Source: DASVXQ01 sp046727955
Lineage (GTDB): Bacteria; Actinomycetota; CALGFH01
Direction of reading: 5' to 3'
Assembly (NCBI GenBank): GCA_046727955.1
Contig: JBKPDO010000056.1
Coordinates: 1-32,402 of the forward strand
Length of the DNA: 32,402 nt
In this document: positions 7,443 through 12,750 of the stretch, piece after piece
Numbering within the stretch: position 1 is the stretch's first letter
How the letters are laid out: every line of letters starts with the position of its first letter
The notes under the pieces: model-generated
Seen by the model: the letters and a program-made list of their open reading frames with translations, nothing else
Told to the model about the DNA's origin: nothing
The model's database searches: none
Translations under genes and position numbers: made by a program

Positions 7443-9134
7443 TCAGCCCCGCAGGGACGAGGTGAGTGCCGCGAGCACTCTGGGCATCGCCTTGGCCAAG
7501 GACGTGCTGGCCGCGAACCGGGTCATCTGCTCGCCGGTAGTGTCAGCGGTGCGGTTGGTCACAAACCACAGCGGCTTGGGCCAGGGGTGGAACGGGCCCC
7601 GACCCACGCTGCGCTCGACATGGTCGGGGTCGAGCAGAAGCGCGTTGTGCACGATGCCGACGCCGCTGCCCACGTCGTAGATGTCGTGGCCGGGGAACGC
7701 TCCCCAGGTTCCGCGGGGCATGGCGAAGACCGGGCCGACCCAGCAGTTGATCGCCACGGTGCCGTAGCGCAGCCGGGCGAGTGCGGCGTCGAACAGCGGC
7801 CCTAGCCCGCGGATCGTCCGCGGCGCGGCAATGAGGCCCGCGCCTAGGTCGCCAAGGAGCCGGTCGTTGCAGAAGTCCACGGCATTGTCCAGGAACTCCG
7901 CCGCCGTGGCGCCCGGCAGACGGGTGACGCCCAGCACCGGACCGAAATACTCGCTCCGGAAGGCGGGCTCACCCAGGTTGTCGGGGTGCAGGTCGGTCAG
8001 CAGCGTCCGCGGCACGTCCGGGTCGCCGCCGAGCAGCTCGGCCTCGGGATGCGCCTTGACGGCCCCGCGCTGCCGGTCGGCCGCACCGGGGTAGTAGGCG
8101 CGACGGTCCGGAGCGTCCCGGATCGCCTGGCGCAGGTAGTCCAGGAACCGGCCGGCCTGCGGCCAGTTCTGGGGCACGACCACGATCTGGGTGGCAATGC
8201 AGTTGAAGCCGGCGTTGTGCAGCCGCTGGGTGGCCACATTCTGGGCCTGCAGCCGCAGGGCGGAGTCCCGCCACCGGCCGGGAACCACGACCACCGGGCC
8301 GACGCCACCGAGCTCACTGGTGATCGGCTTGGTGAGCAGCGGCTCGCGGGCCTGCTTGCGGCGAGCACCCTCCTCGCCTGGACCAAAGACGACCGCATCA
8401 TGGCTGGCGCTGTTGCCGGTGATGTGGATTGAATCCACCTCAGGGTGGCGGACGAGGTAGGCACCCATGTCGATGCCGCCGGCCGTGATGCGCACGAACC
8501 CGCGCTCCACGAACGGTGCGAAAGCCCGGTTGAGGACGGGCGCCAGATAGGCATTGACCGGGTTCAGTTTGATCAGCACCACGGCGTTGTCCTGGTACAG
8601 CTTGGTCAGGCCGTCCATCGGTGGGATCGAGTTGATGTTGCCTGCCCCCAGCACCAGGCCGACCTGGCCGGGCAGGGTCGTGTCGCGCAGCCTGCGGGCC
8701 ACCCCCGCCTTCGCCTGCTCCGGCGTTACCCCCGGGCGCAGCCACACGTCCGCTGTGTAACCCGCCAGCACCCAATCCTGCACAACGGCGGGGAAGACGC
8801 GCAGAGAGACCTGACCGTTCGGCAGCATGCGGACCCTGACCCGGTCCAGCGGGTCTGTGTCCTTCTCGAGGTGCTCCACGAGCCGGATGAGCGCGGCAAC
8901 GTTCGAGATCAGCGCGTATGGCCCGCTCAACCACTCCTCGCCAGCGGCCGGGGAGCTCGGGGCGATGCCCTTGCCCTGGCAGGACAGGCGCACCCACTCG
9001 TCGGCGACCTCCGCGGTCGCGCCGCGCAGGGCCTCCAGGAGCTTCCGCTTCTCCGCCAGCGGTGTGGTGACCCACTCCCTTGCCGAGGAGTGGAGGACGG
9101 CGACGTCACGGTCGAGGGCGGCGGTATCGAGCAT
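7443..9134 (-). CDS. Aldehyde dehydrogenase family protein
   Basis: The product has 563 residues and is longer than typical ALDHs (about 490). Family residues: K189 in AVVLIKLNPVN (NAD(P) binding), a glycine motif HITGNSASHDAVVFG, the general base E274 in TSELGGVGP and the nucleophile C312 in HNAGFNCIATQ, all in proper order. The extra length lies at the C-terminus (PFHPWPKPLWFVTNRTADTT), which resembles a group of actinobacterial ALDHs of unknown substrate. It probably oxidises an aldehyde with NAD(P)+ in the cytosol. The ATG at 9134 is preceded by AGGGAAGG 6-7 bases away; the open frame extends to 9311 without conserved sequence. No co-transcribed partner is visible. Confidence 0.85.
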   Translation of the reverse strand: MLDTAALDRDVAVLHSSAREWVTTPLAEKRKLLEALRGATAEVADEWVRLSCQGKGIAPSSPAAGEEWLSGPYALISNVAALIRLVEHLEKDTDPLDRVRVRMLPNGQVSLRVFPAVVQDWVLAGYTADVWLRPGVTPEQAKAGVARRLRDTTLPGQVGLVLGAGNINSIPPMDGLTKLYQDNAVVLIKLNPVNAYLAPVLNRAFAPFVERGFVRITAGGIDMGAYLVRHPEVDSIHITGNSASHDAVVFGPGEEGARRKQAREPLLTKPITSELGGVGPVVVVPGRWRDSALRLQAQNVATQRLHNAGFNCIATQIVVVPQNWPQAGRFLDYLRQAIRDAPDRRAYYPGAADRQRGAVKAHPEAELLGGDPDVPRTLLTDLHPDNLGEPAFRSEYFGPVLGVTRLPGATAAEFLDNAVDFCNDRLLGDLGAGLIAAPRTIRGLGPLFDAALARLRYGTVAINCWVGPVFAMPRGTWGAFPGHDIYDVGSGVGIVHNALLLDPDHVERSVGRGPFHPWPKPLWFVTNRTADTTGEQMTRFAASTSLAKAMPRVLAALTSSLRG

Positions 9135-9350
9135 GGCAGCCTTCCCTAGTCGTTGACCACATGCGTTGACGGTGAGGTCACGCTGCTGGACGCGTGCTGG
9201 AGGCGTCAGCGAGGAGCTGTTTGACTGGGTCGTTCTGGAGAACTTGACCGAACCCGGCACCGCCGACCTGTCAGCAGGCCCAACCAGCCAACACCCCATT
9301 CCAACACCCATTCTGCCAATTTCCGTTGCGCGTCATCAGAACCCGACCGA

Positions 9351-9578
9351 TTGCTTCCCTTCGACGCGGAGGCGGCGGTGGCGTACGCCACGATCGTGAG
9401 CGATCGGGACCGTGCCGGCCTGCCGATCGATGGCTTCGACGCGCAGATCGCCTCCATCTGCCGCACGCATCGGGCGGCGTTGGCCACGCGCAACTCCAAG
9501 GATTTCCGCGACACCGGGGTCGACGTGATCGACCCGTGGCAACCAGACGCCCACGCTCCAGCCGCTCCCGACCTGTAG
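9351..9578 (+). pseudogene. PIN-domain toxin (VapC) C-terminal half
   Basis: The stretch LLPFDAEAAVAYATIVSDRD, GLPIDGFDAQIASICRTH and NSKDFRDTGVDVIDPW is the second half of a VapC PIN ribonuclease. It keeps the acidic residues of the GFDAQIA and KDF motifs but lacks the first metal-binding Asp (the MYLLDTN-type start). The frame is open upstream (about 9309) but the sequence there does not look like PIN, and no antitoxin precedes it. It is a 5'-truncated remnant. Confidence 0.65.
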
Positions 9579-9586
9579 GGCTCAGG

Positions 9587-9690
9587 GCTCAGAAGCTCGG
9601 CCGGATGCGCTGGGCAGCCAGGACTAGGCCAAGCGGTGATCCGCCGATGGCTCTGCCCTTACATCATGGCGCGTCGACTCGTCCTGTTCG
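9587..9690 (+). mobile_element. Decayed left end of the same transposase type as at 4071
   Basis: Bases 9587-9690 align with 4071-4180: the upstream flank, the ATG (9647; MALP) and the segment coding MARRLV all correspond, but a 3-base gap and substitutions destroy the frame. Identity by eye is about 70%. Only the first 15-20 codons can be followed. It marks the left border of the tRNA-bearing stretch. Confidence 0.55.
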
Positions 9691-10004
9691 GTCCTACGGC
9701 GACTGTTCGAAGGCTGCTGAATGGACGGCGTTCATGGCGCACCACGGTTCGAGGTGGCTCGCTAGCAAAACCCCGCGACACGGCAACGCCGAGACGCTAT
9801 CCTCATGCTAGGCCGTTCGACTTGAAGGGAGGCAGCAGGCGATGCGCGACAGACTCGCAGCCTATGGGCAGCGCAGTTCCGCCTGCCCTCTGGTCCGGCC
9901 TTGGCAGGGCGACATACAAAAGTCGGCCTTGCGGCGACAGGAACCGAACCGGCAGCTCGGCTGAGCGTCCCACCGGCCCTCCGGTCGCCTAGGTCTCATT
10001 TCGG
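9691..10004. other. 314 bases between transposase remnant and tRNA array
   Basis: No protein resembling a known family and no canonical tRNA is visible. This stretch should hold the promoter of the tRNA array, but I could not pick a convincing -35/-10 pair. Confidence 0.35.
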
Positions 10005-10076
10005 TCCGAGGTCGTACAACGGCAGTACGGCGCCCTGTTAAGGCGACAGATGAAGGTTCAAATCCTTCCCTCGGAG
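10005..10076 (+). tRNA. tRNA-Asn (GTT)
   Basis: A 72-nt cloverleaf: acceptor TCCGAGG (10005-10011) pairs perfectly with CCTCGGA (10069-10075), the D stem is GTAC/GTAC, the anticodon loop is CTGTTAA with anticodon GTT, the variable loop is 5 nt, and the T stem is GAAGG/CCTTC around TTCAAAT. One mismatch lies at the outer anticodon-stem pair. CCA is not encoded. It is the first tRNA of the array. Confidence 0.85.
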
Positions 10077-10083
10077 CCGTCAT

Positions 10084-10158
10084 GCCCGAGTAGCGAACAG
10101 GCAAAGCAGCTGGCTCAAATCCGGTGATTTGGGGGTTCGAATCCCTCCTCGGGTACCA
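10084..10158 (+). tRNA. tRNA with CAA anticodon (Leu-like, short variable loop)
   Basis: Acceptor GCCCGAG (10084-10090) pairs with CTCGGGT (10148-10154) with one G-U; T stem GGGGG/CCCTC around TTCGAAT; anticodon stem GCTGG/CCGGT; loop CTCAAAT gives anticodon CAA (10116-10118), which reads the Leu codon TTG. A discriminator A and an encoded CCA (10156-10158) follow. The D arm (GCGAACAGGCAAAGC) resembles that of the true tRNA-Leu downstream, yet the variable loop is only 5 nt (GATTT) instead of a long arm. Leucine identity is therefore uncertain and the tRNA may be mischarged or inactive. Confidence 0.65.
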
Positions 10159-10271
10159 GCTCCGGCGTTGTGCGCCGTCGGACGGGAGCGCGTCCCGCAC
10201 GGGATACGGCCCCATCAGCAAGCGCGCGACGGCGAAGCGGGACATTGAAAACTACAGAGCGAGCGAGCAAA

Positions 10272-10293
10272 CCGCCGGGCGCCATCCCGGCGG
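10272..10293. repeat. 8-bp perfect hairpin within the tRNA array
   Basis: CCGCCGGG (10272-10279) pairs with CCCGGCGG (10286-10293) over a 6-base loop. It lies in the 187-base spacer between two tRNAs, without a T-run. It could be a processing signal for the primary transcript or a decayed gene arm. Confidence 0.5.
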
Positions 10294-10345
10294 GTGAACA
10301 GACCATCAATCCCGGTGGGCGGGTGTCGCCCGCCTGCCGGGACAT

Positions 10346-10429
10346 GCCGGCCTGGCGGAACAGGCAGACGCGCCGGTTTCAGACACCGGTGTCCGAAAGG
10401 ACGTGGGGGTTCAAGTCCCTCGGTCGGCA
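10346..10429 (+). tRNA. tRNA-Leu (CAG)
   Basis: An 84-nt class II tRNA. Acceptor GCCGGCC (10346-10352) pairs with GGTCGGC (10422-10428) with one G-U; the D arm is GCGGAACAGGCAGACGC; anticodon stem CCGGT/ACCGG encloses TTCAGAC, anticodon CAG (codon CTG). A long variable arm has stem GTCC/GGAC with loop GAAA. T stem GGGGG/CCCTC around TTCAAGT. CCA is not encoded. All parts fit a functional tRNA-Leu. Confidence 0.9.
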
Positions 10430-10430
10430 C

Positions 10431-10497
10431 GTGCGGTCTGGTGACCAGCAGAGCCTCATAAGCTCAGCCAGAGGGGCCAGCCCCCTGCCCGCCACCA
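10431..10497 (+). pseudogene. Degenerate tRNA-like sequence with CAT anticodon loop
   Basis: Between tRNA-Leu and tRNA-Asp lies a 67-base stretch with a 4-bp stem GAGC/GCTC around CTCATAA (anticodon CAT, T at position 33), a 5-bp AGGGG/CCCCT stem whose loop is 5 nt instead of the canonical TTCxAxx, and a terminal A-CCA. The acceptor arms do not pair well. It looks like a decayed tRNA-Met or an aberrant accessory tRNA. Confidence 0.3.
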
Positions 10498-10498
10498 A

Positions 10499-10570
10499 GC
10501 CGACGTAGTGCAACGGTCAGCACGCCGCCCCGTCAAGGCGGTAATGCCGGTTCGAATCCGGTCGTTGGCG
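10499..10570 (+). tRNA. tRNA-Asp (GTC)
   Basis: Acceptor GCCGACG (10499-10505) pairs with CGTTGGC (10563-10569) with one G-U; the D stem is GTGC/GCAC; the anticodon stem CCGCC/GGCGG is perfect around CCGTCAA, anticodon GTC; the T stem is GCCGG/CCGGT around TTCGAAT; the discriminator is G. The variable loop is 4 nt. Position 33 is C rather than the near-universal T, a deviation that may reduce function. CCA is not encoded. Confidence 0.75.
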
Positions 10571-10669
10571 CTCCCAATTCTCACCATGCGCTGTTGGAGC
10601 TGTCTGGATGTGCTCGCCGGCCCCTCAAGCCGGAGCGCGGACTCTAAAGCAGATGCTATTTTTTCGGCT

Positions 10670-11091
10670 ATGATCTGCACCGGTTGCGACCAGGACAAGC
10701 TGTCGACGAGTTCCCCTGGAAGAACAAGGCGCGGGGTCGGCGAGCCTCTCGCTGCAAGCCCTGCAAACGCAGGGATTCGACCGCCTGGTACTACAGGAAC
10801 CGGGAGCAGCACATCAAGCGCGTTACCGCCGATCAGGTGATACGGCGACAACGGGTGCGCGAGTTGGTCCGGTCCCTGAAGGAAGCGCCCTGCTTGGACC
10901 GTGGCTTCTCCTGGCCGTGGTATGTCATGGACTTCGACCACGTTGGGGAGGCCAAGCTGCTTAACGTGGCCGACATGATTAACCAGGGATACGGTCGCGA
11001 GGCCAATCTCCGGGAGGTCGCCAAATGCGAGCCGGTCTGCGCAAACTGTCACCGCATCCGTACATACAACCGTAGACACGCGCGCCGTTAG
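10670..11091 (+). pseudogene. HNH endonuclease with zinc fingers, one-base frameshift
   Basis: From the ATG at 10670 the frame reads MICTGCDQDK, a CxxC zinc knuckle. At about 10700 the conserved continuation jumps by one frame to VDEFPWKNKARGRRASRCKP and CKRR, the second CxxC. It then runs to an HNH core (WYVMDFDHVGEAKLL, LREVAKCEPVCANCHRIRTY) and stops with TAG at 11089-11091. Restoring one C (AAG CCT GTC in place of AAG CTGTC) would give about 140 residues like phage and mobile-element HNH/endonuclease VII-type proteins. Either the gene is inactivated, the base is an assembly error, or a frameshift occurs in translation. The coding end overlaps the 5' part of tRNA-Glu by 10 bases. It sits inside the tRNA array, a common position for a homing-type nuclease. 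Confidence 0.7.
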
Positions 11092-11160
11092 GGTAGTCCG
11101 GTTCATCCCGTCACCCTCTCAAGGTGGAAATCGCGGGTTCAAATCCCGCACGGCGCACCA
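11082..11160 (+). tRNA. tRNA-Glu (CTC), CCA encoded
   Basis: Acceptor GCGCCGT (11082-11088) pairs perfectly with ACGGCGC (11150-11156), followed by A and CCA (11158-11160). The D arm is GGG/CCC with a large loop; anticodon stem TCACC/GGTGG encloses CTCTCAA, anticodon CTC (codon GAG); T stem GCGGG/CCCGC is perfect around TTCAAAT. Its first ten bases are also the last codons and stop of the HNH frame. Confidence 0.9.
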
Positions 11161-11164
11161 TCCG

Positions 11165-11186
11165 GAGTCCTCCCCCTGAAGGACTC
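11165..11186. repeat. 7-bp perfect hairpin after tRNA-Glu
   Basis: GAGTCCT (11165-11171) pairs with AGGACTC (11180-11186) over an 8-base loop, starting 5 bases after the encoded CCA of tRNA-Glu. There is no T-run. It may help 3' processing of the tRNA transcript. Confidence 0.45.
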
Positions 11187-11235
11187 GCACACGCTTCGTC
11201 TGGTGGCGCTGCTGGGTGGCAACTACAAGGAACCC

Positions 11236-11324
11236 GGAGGGCTGGCGGAAATGGCAATCGCGCTGGTCTCGAAAACCATGGCCCGGCCTCCCGGCCGGTA
11301 GGGGTTCGAATCCTCTGCCCTCCG
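11236..11324 (+). tRNA. tRNA-Ser (CGA)
   Basis: An 89-nt class II tRNA. Acceptor GGAGGGC (11236-11242) pairs perfectly with GCCCTCC (11317-11323), discriminator G. D arm GCGGAAATGGCAATCGC; anticodon loop CTCGAAA with anticodon CGA (codon TCG); long variable arm built on CCGG repeats (11281-11299); T stem AGGGG/CCTCT around TTCGAAT. The outermost anticodon-stem pair is C-T. CCA is not encoded. It is the last tRNA of the array. Confidence 0.88.
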
Positions 11325-11459
11325 CTCCGGTAGCACCGATCGTGGGGGCGAGCAACGAACCGTCCGAGGCATGGACGATCCGCCGGCAAGCCTTCGGGCA
11401 GGGCGGGCCCCACGCCGGACGCGATCCACCGCGATGGCGATCAGTCGACAGGGCAGGTG

Positions 11460-11476
11460 CCGCCCCGAAGGGGCGG
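11460..11476. terminator. 7-bp GC hairpin downstream of the array
   Basis: CCGCCCC (11460-11466) pairs with GGGGCGG (11470-11476) over GAA. It is a strong, compact hairpin 136 bases after tRNA-Ser and may end the array transcript, although it lacks a U-run. Confidence 0.4.
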
Positions 11477-11600
11477 GGTGCAGCTCACGCCACGTAAGCG
11501 ACCCCCAGCGACGACGATAGCTGTTGGGACCTCTGCGCTTGGTGATGTAGTGCGTTGGTGCAGCTCAGAGCCGTATCTGCTCTCCTGCCATCAGCGCTGG

Positions 11601-12014
11601 TCAGTGGGTGCGAAAGGGGTTCTCGACCCGAACTCCTGCGTAGTCCTGGCCGTCGCTGAGGTCCTCCGACAGGACGACCTCACAGCCCAGCGAGCGAGCC
11701 GCTTCCAGGATCGCGGCATCCCAGTACGAGATGCCGAAGCGCTGGCGTGTTGCCGCGGCGGCCAGCATCAGCTCGGTCGTGATCTCCAGGACCCGAAACC
11801 GCAGGAACGACTCCACCAGCCTCGCCGCCTGCTCGTGGGTGAGCGGGTCGGGGCGGCTTGCGCGGGTGGCCTGGACGTAGAACTCCTGCAGGACCTGGAC
11901 CGAGAGCGCGATGTCCCTGGCGGCGAGGATGTCGTTGGCGCGGGCGGCCTTGTCCTGCTCCGTGGGGTCGCGCGAGATGGCGTAGAGCAGGACGTTGGTG
12001 TCAGCGAACCGCAC
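11601..12014 (-). CDS. vapC: VapC-type PIN ribonuclease toxin
   Basis: The 137-residue protein starts MRFADTNVLLYAIS. The four PIN-domain acidic metal ligands can be placed: D5 (ADTN), E44 (VLQEFY), D99 (ISYWDAAIL) and D118 (VLSEDLSDG). The length is normal for VapC. The family are Mg2+-dependent endoribonucleases that cleave tRNA or rRNA and are inhibited by the cognate VapB. The start overlaps the end of vapB by 14 bases, so the two are translationally coupled. The gene appears intact, unlike the VapC fragment at 9351. Confidence 0.9.
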   Translation of the reverse strand: MRFADTNVLLYAISRDPTEQDKAARANDILAARDIALSVQVLQEFYVQATRASRPDPLTHEQAARLVESFLRFRVLEITTELMLAAAATRQRFGISYWDAAILEAARSLGCEVVLSEDLSDGQDYAGVRVENPFRTH

Positions 12015-12240
12015 GGTCGTGGAGCTGGTCGCGGTCGAGGCGGTCGCGCGCGCGGAACCGGTCGATCTGGCTTTGGACCTGCCTTTGTTGGGCCTCGAGC
12101 CGGGAGAACTCCGCCTCCCGTCCAGAGAGCGAGCGCAGGTACTCGGCGACGAGTGAGCTGACGGAGGTGCCGCGCTCGGCGGCGCGGATCCTCGCGTTGC
12201 GGTAGACGTCGTCTGGCACGGTGACCGTGATGTTCTTCAT
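12001..12240 (-). CDS. vapB: VapB-type ribbon-helix-helix antitoxin
   Basis: The 79-residue protein reads MKNITVTVPDDVYRNARIRA then RGTSVSSLVAEYLRSLSG, a ribbon-helix-helix domain (residues 1-40), followed by a charged helix (EFSRLEAQQRQVQSQIDRFR) that would wrap the toxin. It is upstream of, and overlaps, vapC. Only a weak ribosome site (TTGGG) precedes the ATG. It should repress its own promoter together with VapC through the inverted repeat just upstream. Confidence 0.88.
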   Translation of the reverse strand: MKNITVTVPDDVYRNARIRAAERGTSVSSLVAEYLRSLSGREAEFSRLEAQQRQVQSQIDRFRARDRLDRDQLHDRAVR

Positions 12241-12260
12241 AGCCCAAGACTATCACAGCT

Positions 12261-12275
12261 TCACAGTTTCTGTGA
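12261..12275. promoter_or_regulatory. Inverted repeat upstream of vapB, probable operator
   Basis: TCACAG-TTT-CTGTGA is a perfect 6-base inverted repeat 21 bases before the vapB start, and the left half is preceded by another copy of TCACAG (12253-12258). Paired or repeated short half-sites fit binding by RHH dimers. Confidence 0.55.
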
Positions 12276-12294
12276 GAGTCGCAACAAGCTACGG

Positions 12295-12360
12295 AGTGAA
12301 CGGGTCATGCGGCTGGATCGACTCGGCGGGCTGATCCACGAGTATGCCCAGGCCGCGTGA
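12295..12360 (+). mobile_element. C-terminal remnant of an integrase-core transposase
   Basis: The frame reads RLDRLGGLIHEYAQAA and ends with TGA at 12358-12360. This is the tail I associate with the same transposase group whose N-termini remain at 4129 and 9647 (typical ending: RDRLGGLIHEY...A). Only about 20 residues survive. It is on the same strand as the N-terminal remnant at 9647. Confidence 0.45.
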
Positions 12361-12396
12361 GATGAACGGTGTTTCGGCACCCACACGGGTGCGTTA

Positions 12397-12645
12397 TCAG
12401 CCGGGGATGTACCGGTCGCGGAGGGCCGCAACCGTCGGGGTCGGCAGGGCGCCGGCGTCGAGCAGCTCCTCGACGGTCACGGAACAGAAGGTTGACTGGT
12501 CCACGAGCAGCGCTCGGTAGTGGGCGCAAGCCTCGGCGAAGTCTGTGTTGCCGGCGGGGTAGACGACGACATAGCGGCCCCAGCTCCACGTGCCACTCAC
12601 GCGCTGGAGCATCGACAGCAGCAGCAGGTGCTCGAGCCACATCAC
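12397..12645 (-). pseudogene. C-terminal fragment, PGN_0703-like restriction endonuclease
   Basis: The 82-residue frame contains YVVVYPAGNTDFAEACAHYR, VDQSTFCSVTVEELLDAG and ALRDRYIPG, resembling the C-terminal end of PGN_0703-like putative endonucleases. The coding similarity continues a few codons further upstream (EPYNLLVMWLEH) until a stop near 12680, and no ribosome site exists, so the 5' two-thirds are missing. The family assignment is from memory and is tentative. Confidence 0.45.
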
Positions 12646-12750
12646 GAGGAGATTGTAAGGCTCTGATCTTCGTAGCCGGCGAGCCTCCAGCTAACCCGGC
12701 GGTGCGGCCCGAGCGGTTCCCGGCGGGCGTCGGGCCGCACCAGAGCGGCG

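Noticed and set aside
10595..10660. tRNA-like hairpin CCGGC/GCCGG around CCCTCAA (possible CTC anticodon, or GAG on the other strand)
   Set aside because: No T arm with TTCxAxx, no pairing acceptor ends on either strand, and C at position 33 on the plus strand. At best a decayed tRNA.
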